Positions 34,683 to 43,141 are shown, counted from the first letter of the stretch. The stretch: DNA of 49,887 nucleotides from Micromonospora endophytica (GCF_003236305.1 NZ_POTX01000014.1:1-49887); one strand, 5' to 3'. The notes: generated by a model not told the origin, from the letters alone. A program made the numbers and translations.

Positions 34683-35078
34683 CTACGCCGCCGCCTTCTT
34701 GCCGCCGACCACCGGAGCCCGCAGCCCGGTCGCCCGCAGCGAGTACGCCATCCGACCGTTGTTCGCCACGTACGGCGTCACGGTCATGCCGTCGAACTCC
34801 ACCGCCTCGAACGGCGCACCCGTCGGCGGCACCGGCTGGTAGTCAGCCGAGATCTTCACCGTGGTTTCCCGCGATCGCTTGCCCAGCTCAGGGTCAAGGT
34901 CCATCACCCGGACCTGCCACACCCGCTGGCCAGTCAGCTTGTCCTTGGCCGGGGACCGCCGGCCCGTCTTCTCGTCGTAGTCCTCGACCTCACCCAGAGA
35001 CTCGGGCACCAACGCGCACCCCGCCGGGAACACGTCCTCGAACCGCACGGCGAACCTCGTACCGCCACGCAGAGCCAT
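34683..35078 (-). CDS. pra: Pra: activator of replication, integration and excision
   Basis: Protein of 131 residues resembling Pra of pSAM2-type elements (FAVRFEDVFPAGCALVPE, TGQRVWQVRVMDLDPE, VKISADYQPVPPTGAPFEAVEFDGMTVTPYV, GRMAYSLRATGLRAP). In pSAM2, Pra turns on the rep-xis-int operon and is itself repressed by the GntR protein KorSA. ATG at 35078 with GGAGGG 7 nt upstream. A perfect 22-bp inverted repeat begins 15 nt upstream and would let a repressor block this promoter. Assignment is by resemblance and position. Confidence 0.82.
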   Translation of the reverse strand: MALRGGTRFAVRFEDVFPAGCALVPESLGEVEDYDEKTGRRSPAKDKLTGQRVWQVRVMDLDPELGKRSRETTVKISADYQPVPPTGAPFEAVEFDGMTVTPYVANNGRMAYSLRATGLRAPVVGGKKAAA

Positions 35079-35092
35079 CGCTCACCCTCCAA

Positions 35093-35158
35093 CTTGTTGA
35101 CTTGTCTGCCAAGTTGCGAGGTCCAAGGTAGACGGCACTTGGCAGACAAGTCAACAAG
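35093..35158. promoter_or_regulatory. Inverted-repeat operator at pra
   Basis: Perfect 22-nt inverted arms (35093-35114 and 35137-35158) separated by 22 nt. Each arm contains ACTTGTCTGCCAAGT. A closely related site, ACTTGGTAAGACAAGT, is at 39170-39185 in front of the short GntR gene. The arms are centred 44 nt apart, about four helical turns. Confidence 0.8.
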
Positions 35159-36273
35159 CTTCCCGAACGAGTGGATCATCCACACGTCAGGCAACAAGAT
35201 GCGCTAGGTCCCTAACGCAACACGCCGGGCGGAGTTTGCAACCAAGCTTGGTAGCCAATACGCCTATCAACTATGGTTCCATTTATCGAACCGGCATGGC
35301 GCGGGTTATGCCGGTTCAAATCCGAAGGTTTAGTTTGTAAAGTTCAGCCCAGACCAGACCCTAAGACCCCAAGCTGCAACTAACACACATGAACTGCCGG
35401 CAGAAGCCGACAGGGGAAGGCCCCGCCCTCGGCTTGCGGCATTGGGCGGGGACCTTCAGCGGTAGAGGAGTGGGCTCGCTAAGGCGGGCTCACTCCCAGC
35501 CAGTCAGGTGCGCGACAAGCGAAGCAAGATGCAGCGAAGTCCGGCAAACCTCGGCACCCCAGCGCCACCATGACCAGCCATGTTTCGGCTTCCGGTGCCT
35601 CCCTACACCGCGACTGCCGCTGCCTTTGAATTTGTCTCCTGGCATAGCCTCCACCTCGAAGGAACTGATAGATTTTCACTTATTGATCACGCGTCAAGAA
35701 CCGGCCACAACTTGCGGGCAGCTTTTCCGCATGGGCCAGCGTAAGGCCGACACGGTAAAACACAATCCAACGCGCAGGGTCAATCTGATCAGCATTTCAC
35801 TGCCAGTAGACGTGCCTTTTGTCGGCGCGCCGCAACAAAGAATCCACCACCTCACTGGATACTGAAAGATTTTGCGTATGCACCCCCCTCCAGCCTCGGG
35901 AGACGGATGTAAAGCCCCAACGCAAGTCAACAACCTCAATTTGTGAGCAGAACCCGCATTCGCATGACCTCGACGACGACACCGTGAAGGCTCTTGGTGA
36001 GCGGCGCGAGGCCCTGGACACGATCCACCGGGCAACTGGTCAACTGGACGTCGCTCAGCAGCGTGTCGAACGGACCTCAACTTGACCGTGTAGCCGAGCT
36101 ACGCGATGTCAGGCAGGACACGATGAGGTCGCCGACCGGGAAGCGGGAGTTGCTCGGCCGAGACGTCCTAGAAGGTCGCTGCTTCCAGATCCTGAAGGAG
36201 TTTGACGGCCAGCGGCTTCCAGCAGATCGAGCGTTAGGCCCGAGAGGCGCCCGTGGGATACCGGGGCATGAGG
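35159..36273. other. Gene-poor, lower-GC region with hairpins
   Basis: No convincing gene. Open frames (for example 35389-35865 plus, 35694-36080 minus) have poor codon bias and no recognisable protein; 35985-36083 (GTG, about 33 residues, KALGERREALDTIHRATGQL) looks codon-like and may be a gene remnant. Structures: a stem-loop at 35416-35457 with one bulge, a second imperfect one at 35467-35496, and two imperfect direct repeats ending GATTTT (35651-35676 and 35847-35873). It could hold a replication or transfer origin, or decayed genes. Confidence 0.5.
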
Positions 36274-37050
36274 CTATGCCGCAGGAGTGACCGGCAGCCC
36301 GTTCGGGAGCATCGAGGCCAGGGCTTCAGCTCTGGCCTCGATGATTTTCATGCGGCCTTTGTACTCGATGGGTTCGCGGTGGGCGGCTTGGCTGGTGACC
36401 TGGCCGGGCCACTTGCGGTAGAGCAGGCCGTGTTCGCGGGTGAAGTAGCCTTCGCTGACCGCGCTCGCGGCTAGGAGTAGGCCGGTGTCCTCGGAGGCCG
36501 GAAGCGCCATCCAGCCGCCGAGGGCCAGGAGCAAATCTCGGCGGATGCAGAGGGTGGCGGGGTGAACCTGGGCGCGGTAGCCGTTGGCTTGCCAGAAGGC
36601 CAGGACTGCACCGCGGCTGATGGGTCCGCCGTCCGGGTCTTTGTCCCATCCGACGGTTGACCCGTCGGGCATCAGGTCCAGGACGCGCGAGGTCGTCCAA
36701 CCGATATGCGCGTGAGTCTCGAAGGCGGCGATGTCCCGGGCGAGCGCACCGGCCGTGAGTTGGTCGTCCGCGTCAAGCACCTTGACCAGGTCGCCAGAGA
36801 CGCGGGAGAGAGCAAGGGTGCGGGCAACACCCGGGCCGCCGGGACGACCGCCGCCGATGCTGATGCGAGGGTCGTCCGGCAAAACCCCGTTGAACGAGCC
36901 AGTCTGCCCGTCCTCTTGGACGAGCCACTGCCAGTCCCACCCGTCGGGCATGTCCTGCTTGACCAACGAGTCGTACGCGCCCGCCAGGTATTCGATGCTG
37001 GGCGCGTGGACGGGGGTGATGACCGAGACGAGATGCGTCAAGTTTTCCAC
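36274..37050 (-). CDS. Family 2 glycosyltransferase
   Basis: GT-A fold glycosyltransferase of 258 residues: N-terminal VSVITPVHAPSIEYLAGAYDSL, WQWLVQEDGQTG, the metal/nucleotide-sugar motif KVLDADDQL near residue 93, and GGWMALPASEDTGLLLAASA later. No membrane segment, so it is probably cytosolic. Acceptor and donor unknown; secondary-metabolite or surface glycans are possible. GTG at 37050 lies inside the end of the GntR gene (13-nt overlap), so it is co-translated with that regulator. Such a gene is not part of the AICE core and is best viewed as cargo. Confidence 0.82.
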   Translation of the reverse strand: MENLTHLVSVITPVHAPSIEYLAGAYDSLVKQDMPDGWDWQWLVQEDGQTGSFNGVLPDDPRISIGGGRPGGPGVARTLALSRVSGDLVKVLDADDQLTAGALARDIAAFETHAHIGWTTSRVLDLMPDGSTVGWDKDPDGGPISRGAVLAFWQANGYRAQVHPATLCIRRDLLLALGGWMALPASEDTGLLLAASAVSEGYFTREHGLLYRKWPGQVTSQAAHREPIEYKGRMKIIEARAEALASMLPNGLPVTPAA

Positions 37051-38000
37051 CGTTGCAGTTTGTGGGAGTACACAAGCTCGGACCGGTCCCCCGGCATCAC
37101 CACGTCCGCCACCTCGACGACCCGGCCCGTGGTGTCGATGGAGGTCTTGCGCACGGTGAGCACGGAGACGCCGGGGTCGATGTCAAGGAGTTCGGCCTCA
37201 TCCGGCGACGGCGGACGCGCCCGCACCTCCTCCTCGATGCGGTCCAGCTCGACGCCGATCGTGTAGAGCTGGTGCTGTGAGCCGCCGGGCCATGGCTCGT
37301 TGCTGGCGTCGAGCAGGTCCGGGTTCGCGGCCACCAGGTCATAGGGAAGGTACGAGTACGACATGGTCAACGGCGCGTTCTCGTGCCGCGATGACGTCCA
37401 GTAGACCCGCCGCAGCAACGGCGTACCCCGCTCCACCTGCAGCGCTGCCGCCATGTCCGCGTCAGCTTCCACGCGGGTGTACTCGGCGTGGAACTTGAGG
37501 TCATCAACCGTCAGGCCGGTGTCATGCTCGGTCGCGCCGGTCTTGAGCCGCTCGTCCTGGTCGAGCAGGACCCGATCCTTCTCCCACTGGTACCGCTCCG
37601 CGTTACGACGCCGTACCCGCTGGCGAGGTGCCCGCACGTAGGTGCCGCGCCCCTGCTCCGCGCGGACCAAGCCCCATTCGCGCAGCTGGCGGATGGCGTT
37701 GCGGACACTCGTGCGCGACAGACCGGACGTGTCGGCCAACTCCGTCTCGGACGGCATCAGCGTGCCCGGGGCGAGTTCCCCGCTCGTGATTTTGACCCGC
37801 AACTCTTCAGCGAGTTGCAGGTAACGAGGGCGCCAGTCCCGGCCATGCACACCGGTCACCGTACCCCCTAGACGTTCCAACGACTGCCAGGTGGTCCCAC
37901 CCGCCGGCCGCTCCGGCACCGCCGGCACTTCCACCACCGGCCCACGCCGACGAGACACCGCAGGCGTACGGCGGGAGTTGCGGCGGTCAGTCGTGGTCAT
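37038..38000 (-). CDS. GntR/HutC-type regulator
   Basis: Transcription factor of 320 residues. After a basic tail of about 55 residues comes the winged helix (RYLQLAEELRVKITSGELAPGTLMPSETELADTSGLSRTSVRNAIRQLREWGLVRAEQGRGTYV in outline, about 60-123) and a C-terminal UTRA ligand domain (HAEYTRVEADADMAAAL, TPLLRRVYWTSSRHENAPL, VLTVRKTSIDTTGRVVEVADVVMPGDRSEL). It overlaps genes on both sides, forming a minus-strand chain 38886-36274. It may be the KorSA equivalent or a regulator of the coupled glycosyltransferase. Confidence 0.85.
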   Translation of the reverse strand: MTTTDRRNSRRTPAVSRRRGPVVEVPAVPERPAGGTTWQSLERLGGTVTGVHGRDWRPRYLQLAEELRVKITSGELAPGTLMPSETELADTSGLSRTSVRNAIRQLREWGLVRAEQGRGTYVRAPRQRVRRRNAERYQWEKDRVLLDQDERLKTGATEHDTGLTVDDLKFHAEYTRVEADADMAAALQVERGTPLLRRVYWTSSRHENAPLTMSYSYLPYDLVAANPDLLDASNEPWPGGSQHQLYTIGVELDRIEEEVRARPPSPDEAELLDIDPGVSVLTVRKTSIDTTGRVVEVADVVMPGDRSELVYSHKLQRWKT

Positions 38001-38331
38001 AGTTGCCCTCCAACGGTCGTCCCTTAGTCATCACTCGCCAGCGGGCGTAGGTCAGTTCGTAGATCAGCCGGTCGAGCTGCACCCGCGACAGCAGCACGGA
38101 TTCCGTCCCGCCGGAACGGGTCGCGTCGACCTTGACGACCGGGTCGCGGCGGCGGAACCGGTCCAGGAGCAGTTGCACACTCACCCAGCCGCTGCGCTCG
38201 GTGCCCACCGTGGCGAGCAGCCCCCGGTGTATCGGATCATTCGGCCCGCAGCCACGGCACCAGTCGGGGCAGTCGGAGTCCTTGGCCGCCTTATTCGGTC
38301 GCCTGCCGGTGGGCTCGTCAGTCGCCGCCAT
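37987..38331 (-). CDS. Element protein with a Cys motif
   Basis: Protein of 114 residues with DCPDWCRGCGPNDPIHRG near the N-terminus (possible metal site) and a conserved-looking C-terminal part (SVLLSRVQLDRLIYELTYARWRV). ATG at 38331; its end overlaps the GntR start by 14 nt and its start overlaps the end of the next upstream gene. Its neighbour at 38318 has the similar PDWCASDRCG, so the two may be distant paralogues. Function unknown. Confidence 0.7.
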   Translation of the reverse strand: MAATDEPTGRRPNKAAKDSDCPDWCRGCGPNDPIHRGLLATVGTERSGWVSVQLLLDRFRRRDPVVKVDATRSGGTESVLLSRVQLDRLIYELTYARWRVMTKGRPLEGNYDHD

Positions 38332-38653
38332 GCTCGCCCCCTTGAGGTACGGCCTGGGTCAGCAGCGACCGCAGTTGCTCCACCAACTGCCTGATCTGAG
38401 GCAGCGGCAGTTCCGCCCAGGGACCGCCAATCCGGCAGGACACGTGCAGCATGACTCTCGGCTCCTGGCCGTCGGACCCGACCAGGTACGACACGACCGA
38501 TCCGGACGCCCAAGCGTCACCGACCTTCAGTGACGCGCCCCGGTGACGCCGAGGCATGTGCGACATCACCGGCGGGACCAGATGCCCGCACCGATCCGAC
38601 GCGCACCAGTCCGGATGCACAGGCGGCCTCATCGGCCGGCGCGGCGCACTCAC
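38318..38653 (-). CDS. Element protein with a Cys motif, second copy
   Basis: Protein of 111 residues: VHPDWCASDRCGHLV near the N-terminus, then ASGSVVSYLVGSDGQEPRVMLHVSC and LPQIRQLVEQLRSLL. GTG at 38653 overlaps the upstream stop (GTGA), favouring it over ATG 38632. Overlaps the gene below by 14 nt. Function unknown. Confidence 0.68.
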   Translation of the reverse strand: MSAPRRPMRPPVHPDWCASDRCGHLVPPVMSHMPRRHRGASLKVGDAWASGSVVSYLVGSDGQEPRVMLHVSCRIGGPWAELPLPQIRQLVEQLRSLLTQAVPQGGEHGGD

Positions 38654-38886
38654 TTCGGCCACCGTCCACCGTTGCCCCGGTACGCCTGCCCGAGGGTCAT
38701 GAAGGGCGGCTGCCGCAGCGCCGGCAACTCCCGCGTCCACTCCGCCGCCCAGCGCGACGAATTGCGGGACGTAGTGGCGGGATGAACCTCGTTACGGCTG
38801 CTGGCTGCCGCCGGGGCGATTCGGTTTGGCCGTCGGCGTGAGCGCCAGGACGAGAACCAGGAACGTCGACGATGAGAGCCAGGCAT
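38650..38886 (-). CDS. Small basic element protein
   Basis: Protein of 78 residues, strongly basic at the start (GSHRRRSWFSSWRSRRRPNR), ending in PPFMTLGQAYRGNGGRWPK. ATG at 38886 with GGAGG 4 nt upstream. First gene of the chain running through both Cys-motif genes, GntR and the glycosyltransferase. No family recognised. Confidence 0.6.
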   Translation of the reverse strand: MPGSHRRRSWFSSWRSRRRPNRIAPAAASSRNEVHPATTSRNSSRWAAEWTRELPALRQPPFMTLGQAYRGNGGRWPK

Positions 38887-39122
38887 CGCACCTCCACACG
38901 TAGGGAGCCGGCGACCGACCAGGGGGACCAATCGGCCGCCGGCCCGACAGAGGGCACGGCGCACCGTCCGACACCGGACGGGTCGGGTATCGCCGAGCCA
39001 CCTTGTACGCGCGGCCACCGCCACCGGCCCACCAGGACGCCGCGCCTCACGCACGACCAGGCCGACGCAGCACCACCCCTGATACACGCCGTCATCCCAG
39101 CCGCACACTCGGAAACGTACCT

Positions 39123-39197
39123 ACAAGTGGACGACTTGTCTACACATCAAAACGATGCTTCCGGTTGGCACTTGGTAAGACAAGTGCCAGGTACGGT
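39123..39197. promoter_or_regulatory. Operators and leaderless promoter of the short GntR gene
   Basis: ACAAGT-5 nt-ACTTGT inverted repeat at 39123-39139; GGCACTTG-6 nt-CAAGTGCC at 39167-39188, containing ACTTGGTAAGACAAGT (39170-39185) as at pra. TACGGT (39192-39197) lies 6 nt before the GTG at 39204, a leaderless arrangement, so a protein on the second operator would cover the promoter. The region 38887-39203 is the divergent control region between the two regulator operons and contains no other gene. Confidence 0.65.
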
Positions 39198-39203
39198 GAC
39201 CAG

Positions 39204-39614
39204 GTGCCCACCCCGCACTACGGACAGCCCCGCTATCGGGCCATCGCCGATCAACTACGAGAGCGCATCGAAAGTGGCGCCATTCCACCCGGTGCGCTGC
39301 TGCCAGCCGAAAACGTTCTTACCGCTGAGTTTCGGGCAGCCCGCGGCACGATCCGCAAGGCAATAGCCGTCCTGCGCGAGGAAGGATTTGCCACCACTGA
39401 GCATGGCAGGGGCACATACGCCACCCCGCAAACGGATAACCCGCCGGACGAGGCGGAAGCCAGTCAGCGAGTGATGTCAGCAGATGCACGCCTAGCAACA
39501 CTGTTCCAGGTAGAGATCGGAACAACGCTGATTGAGCGGGAGAATGTCATTCGGCAGGGAGAGCAGGTCAAAAAAGTAATCAGGGCCTATCACCTACACA
39601 ACACCGGCCAATAA
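39204..39614 (+). CDS. Short GntR regulator (KorSA-like candidate)
   Basis: Protein of 136 residues: a GntR winged helix (RYRAIADQLRERIESGAIPPGALLPAENVLTAEFRAARGTIRKAIAVLREEGFATTEHGRGTY in outline, about 8-70) and only the first part of a UTRA-like domain (ASQRVMSADARLATLFQVEIGTTLIERENVI). Shorter than KorSA of pSAM2. GTG at 39204; a longer open frame from 39003 runs through the operators and is rejected. Because the same operator motif stands at its own promoter and at pra, it probably represses both, keeping the element integrated. This is inference from shared sites. Confidence 0.78.
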   Translation: MPTPHYGQPRYRAIADQLRERIESGAIPPGALLPAENVLTAEFRAARGTIRKAIAVLREEGFATTEHGRGTYATPQTDNPPDEAEASQRVMSADARLATLFQVEIGTTLIERENVIRQGEQVKKVIRAYHLHNTGQ

Positions 39615-39759
39615 CGGCGCAAGCTTCAATACTTCATCGAGCGTCCGCACGAGCCGTCAAGGTCCGCTTGTCGTGGCGGGCTGGGCAGAGGCCCGCTCGC
39701 CAGCAGGGCGGGTCGACGGCAGACAGTGATGAGACACCGATGTGGCGGCATCGCCAATT

Positions 39760-40965
39760 TCAGTTACCCGCCGATAAGCGGTCTTGTAAGGCATACAAGA
39801 AAAACAGCTTGTTCGTTTGCGCTTTCTCTAGCCCTTGATTTCGCAGGGCTTTTGCCTTAAGGAGCGGGTAAGCCGCTGCGGCGACTGCTGGCAGCAAGGC
39901 GCTTAGACCAATCGCCAGGCCGCCAGCAGCTATCGTCAGCGCCCCCACTCCCGAAGCAATGGTGGCCGGATCCGATGTGAGAGCATCAATTAACTTCCTC
40001 GGGTACCTTGCTGCCGCCACTTCCCTTCGGATCTCTTCCATCGCAGGCGCAATATCCCGATGCCATCGGAGATCCACCTCGGCTGCTATATCTTGGCCCG
40101 AGGTCATCTGCACAACATCCTGCGACAAATTGACCATCTCGCTGCGGAAATGCGGCAGATAATCCTTTAAGTCCGCTCGTAGATCCAAGACCTCGATCAT
40201 TGGAAGGTCATCGAGGCCCGGAATTCGAGAAACAACAGCATTTCCTAGGAATGCAGGCGTGGGGGTGGTCTCGTAAATCACGTCCGGCCCTGACACCGCA
40301 AGGCTGGGGTCCATGAGGGCAACCCTACGCGGGTCTTGCAGCCTCTCCAGCATCCCAGCAAAGCTTTCTTCCAGGAACTCCTCGTTCGCTAGGAACATGC
40401 GCTCCTGTGGCGGAAGGTCTTCGACCCACCCTTGCACTGTCAGCACTTTTCGATCGATCGCAGGGATTAGATCGGGGGCAATTAGCATTTCGTGCCTACC
40501 ACGCCATAGTCGCCGGAATGCTTCGACCATCTTGGAAGACTGATCTAGATGTCGTTCGAAAAACGGGATAGCAACAGTCGACAATATGTGACGAAATTCT
40601 TCGTTAGTGTCGCATCGCCCCATAGCGTCGTTGACGGCATTTGCCTCTTCCGCGCTAGCCAGATCGCCTGAGGTGAGGCCAAGAGTCTCCAGGTCCACCG
40701 AATTGCGTTCGATTGACAGCTTAAGGAACGCGTTCATCTGACGCATGGGCATATTAAGAATGCGCCAACCATGCATGCCAATGAAGTGATGTACTGTGGA
40801 TCTAGAGCTAACCAAATTGACATGATCAGCGAAAAGAACCGCCGGCTTTACCAGTCGCGTATCATAGCGCGGCGACTCCCTCAGCCAGGGAGAACTAAAG
40901 TCGAAGCCGTTGTTGGGCACAAGCCTGATCGGGTCAGAGATGACCTCAACTTCGAAGGTAGGCAA
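39760..40965 (-). CDS. Cargo protein with C-terminal membrane segments, unknown
   Basis: Protein of about 401 residues, clearly lower in GC than the element backbone, so recently acquired. The N-terminal part reads PTFEVEVISDPIRLVPNNGF, then KPAVLFADHVNLVSSRS; the middle is helical and charged (EEANAVNDAMGRCDTNEEFR, DLPPQERMFLANEEFLEES). Near the C-terminus TIASGVGALTIAAGGLAIGL and SALLPAVAAAAYPLL are hydrophobic and could form one or two membrane helices. No family recognised. TTG at 40965 with GGGGAG 5 nt upstream is preferred; the longer frame to 41052 adds Pro/Gly/Arg-rich residues. It lies downstream of another unknown membrane protein on the same strand. Confidence 0.65.
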   Translation of the reverse strand: MPTFEVEVISDPIRLVPNNGFDFSSPWLRESPRYDTRLVKPAVLFADHVNLVSSRSTVHHFIGMHGWRILNMPMRQMNAFLKLSIERNSVDLETLGLTSGDLASAEEANAVNDAMGRCDTNEEFRHILSTVAIPFFERHLDQSSKMVEAFRRLWRGRHEMLIAPDLIPAIDRKVLTVQGWVEDLPPQERMFLANEEFLEESFAGMLERLQDPRRVALMDPSLAVSGPDVIYETTPTPAFLGNAVVSRIPGLDDLPMIEVLDLRADLKDYLPHFRSEMVNLSQDVVQMTSGQDIAAEVDLRWHRDIAPAMEEIRREVAAARYPRKLIDALTSDPATIASGVGALTIAAGGLAIGLSALLPAVAAAAYPLLKAKALRNQGLEKAQTNKLFFLYALQDRLSAGN

Positions 40966-41067
40966 GACAACTCCCCAGTGTCCAGCCGGACGGTCAGAGT
41001 CAGGATAGAGGCCTCCCGCAAGAGGTACTGGTCGAGGGCCGCGACTCGCCATCGTGCCCGCTGCGTG

Positions 41068-41286
41068 TCACACGGCGTTCGGGCAGTTAGCAACGATCAG
41101 TCGGACCTCTTCGATGAGTGGCACCGTCCGGGCGCGTTTGTCCTGGGCGCCTTTGTCGATGAGACCACCGGGGTCCGGTGTGGTCTGCCGGCGCACGGTC
41201 CACATCCACGTTCCCGTGACAGCCGAGCCACGGAGGTTGAAGTAGTGGTCGGTGGAGCCCGGCTCAGTCCACGTCAAAGTAATCAT
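41068..41286 (-). pseudogene. Possible integrase fragment
   Basis: A 72-codon frame whose second half (VRRQTTPDPGGLIDKGAQDK and ARTVPLIEEVRLIV) resembles the middle of actinobacterial tyrosine integrases, where a VRRQ...PKTKRARRTVPL stretch precedes the catalytic motifs. No catalytic residues remain and the first half is unlike an integrase. It overlaps the last 23 nt of the membrane-protein gene. It may be a scar of an earlier element or a small unrelated gene. Confidence 0.35.
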
Positions 41287-42622
41287 CGAAGTCGCCCGGA
41301 ATGCGGGAGGCAAGGAGCGCTACCAAACCCGCTGTAGCTGCCCCCATCTGCTGTAGGCGTCGTAGTGCCTCGCCAGGTGGAACCTCATACTCCTCCGTCA
41401 GCCATCCATTAAGGTTGCGAGCGCTCTCCTTGATATCAGCGAGGGCTCCCTCCAACGCCTCCCCCTCACGGACCTGCTTAAAGCTAACGATGGCCGTGAG
41501 GGTCAGCGTCATAAGAAGCAGCGGGCCAAGCACGCCTGCAAGTATTTGCATGGCCAAAGCCAACGTGCCGTGCGGTGACAGGCTATCAATCCCGTTGACG
41601 AAGAGGCCCGAAAGAGAGTAGTGAACAAAGGTTAGAAAGGATGGCACAGCTTCTGCTGCAAACTGCGACGCGTCAGCCTTGTAAATTGCTAGGTTTATGA
41701 ACGTCAGAGCGAAGATGGAGTAGAGGTAGAGCGCGCCGAAAGAGGCAAAACTTAACACAAAGGGAAAACTGCTTCTCCTGTATCGCTCAAGCTGGTAAGC
41801 GTAGAAATTGGCGGTCTTAACCGCCAATAGCGCATTACCTAACGATTGAGTGAACTTTTGAAGCTGGGCTTCGTTGAATCGCCTCGCTCTGCTTCGCTTC
41901 AGTTCTGCCGGCAATGACGCCCAGCCCAGTACGGATGGCGACTTCAGGAATTTTCCGACCCAGGCTACCTGCCCTTGAAGGAACCTGAGGGGCTTCAAGG
42001 CTCCCCGGATGGTGCGCAAGTAAGTGCGTGCCAGGGCGACCGCGATGGCAGCCGCAAAGGCGTACATTATAGCCGTGCTGGGTGTTGTCAAGATGAGGAC
42101 CATTGCGGATAGCTCTACAACCCGAATGGCAAAGCTACGGCGGAAGTTCTGCTTGAGGCTGTAAAAGATGTTGGCTACGGCGATGCCGGGCAGCCAGCTG
42201 CCCGATCTCTGGAGCATCCACGGAAAGTGAAATAGGAGAACCACGACGGGGAAGAAGGCAACATAGAGCAACCAAAGCGTTCGCTTGCGACGCATCAACA
42301 ATAGTGTTAATGCCAGGAAGCCCAAGAAGACGAGTAAGCGAAAATCGACGATGCGAAGCGCGGTCGCTCCGAGCTGGGCGGCGAGATACCGATCGACGTC
42401 GAACACGAACAGCTTGACGACGATGTACGTCCAAACAGCCACGCCCACAGCGTCCGCAATGATGGCTCTGCGGCGGATTTGCTTAACAAAGTCTCGGACG
42501 GTCGTAGTGCCCGTCTTGGAAGACTTATTACTCTCGGCCGAATCCGTCGTCTTGTCGGCTGTTCGCTGTCGAGGCGTGGCAGCCAGACCAGCTTTGGTCC
42601 ACACGCTGCTCTCATTGACCAC
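41264..42622 (-). CDS. Polytopic membrane protein, channel-like, unknown cargo
   Basis: Protein of 452 residues. A soluble Ser/Thr/Lys-rich N-terminus (about 45 residues) is followed by hydrophobic segments such as AVGVAVWTYIVVKLFVF, LVFLGFLALTLLLM, LWLLYVAFFPVVVLLFHF and VVELSAMVLILTTPSTAIM. A basic cytoplasmic middle contains RSRARRFNEAQLQKFTQSLG. Then FVLSFASFGALYLYSIFALTF and the segment FLTFVHYSLSGLFVNGIDSL plus SPHGTLALAMQILAGVLGPLLLM, which loosely resembles a pore loop and last helix of two-TM ion channels. A charged C-terminal tail ends in FDDYFDVD. GTG at 42622 with AGGGGGG upstream. Lower GC than the backbone. Function unknown; an envelope-active or channel role is only a suggestion. 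Confidence 0.7.
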   Translation of the reverse strand: MVNESSVWTKAGLAATPRQRTADKTTDSAESNKSSKTGTTTVRDFVKQIRRRAIIADAVGVAVWTYIVVKLFVFDVDRYLAAQLGATALRIVDFRLLVFLGFLALTLLLMRRKRTLWLLYVAFFPVVVLLFHFPWMLQRSGSWLPGIAVANIFYSLKQNFRRSFAIRVVELSAMVLILTTPSTAIMYAFAAAIAVALARTYLRTIRGALKPLRFLQGQVAWVGKFLKSPSVLGWASLPAELKRSRARRFNEAQLQKFTQSLGNALLAVKTANFYAYQLERYRRSSFPFVLSFASFGALYLYSIFALTFINLAIYKADASQFAAEAVPSFLTFVHYSLSGLFVNGIDSLSPHGTLALAMQILAGVLGPLLLMTLTLTAIVSFKQVREGEALEGALADIKESARNLNGWLTEEYEVPPGEALRRLQQMGAATAGLVALLASRIPGDFDDYFDVD

Positions 42623-43020
42623 TGTGTCCCCCCTGAATCCGAAGCCAGGGTACGCGACGGCTCGGACAGGACGAAGGCGCGCGACTGAGGTGTCGTGGTC
42701 GGCGCGTTAGTCGCTAGTCGGGAGACCATGGGGGAAGCACACGTAATGCCCGCTGCCACGCGTCCCATAGGTCCGACCCAGCAGGCAAGATCCGGAAGAT
42801 GCGCGGAATGATCGAGGCCGACGTTGCGGGATACCCGGCGAATGTCCTGGTAGGAAGCCCTTACCGCGTCGAGCGCAACTCCCTTGCTAAACCGCGTGCT
42901 CCCAACGGAATTCACCCGACTTAACCCGCACCATTGCCGATTTGCTCTGTTCTGGATCAAGGCACCGCGCTCCGCGCGGTGCGGGGCGGCAAGCCCGGCC
43001 GGCGGCAAGCCGCCCCGGCG

Positions 43021-43073
43021 CCGCCTACGGCGCCGGGGCGGTGAGCCACCGACAGCCGCCGGGACACCGCCCC
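43021..43073. repeat. Flank repeat a, right copy
   Basis: Identical over 53 nt to 26601-26653; overlaps the 3' arm of the 43007-43040 hairpin. Confidence 0.85.
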
Positions 43074-43141
43074 CACCACACTCGTAAACCAGCCAGCGAG
43101 GCCGTGACGGAAGCGGCGAGGTCTGCCTGGTCGAGTGGTCA

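Noticed and set aside
35280..35345. Possible tRNA (GGTTCAAATCC resembles a T loop)
   Set aside because: The T stem does not pair and no acceptor stem or anticodon arm can be drawn.
35389..35865. 158-codon frame in the AICE gap
   Set aside because: No ribosome site, mixed base composition and no coherent protein pattern.
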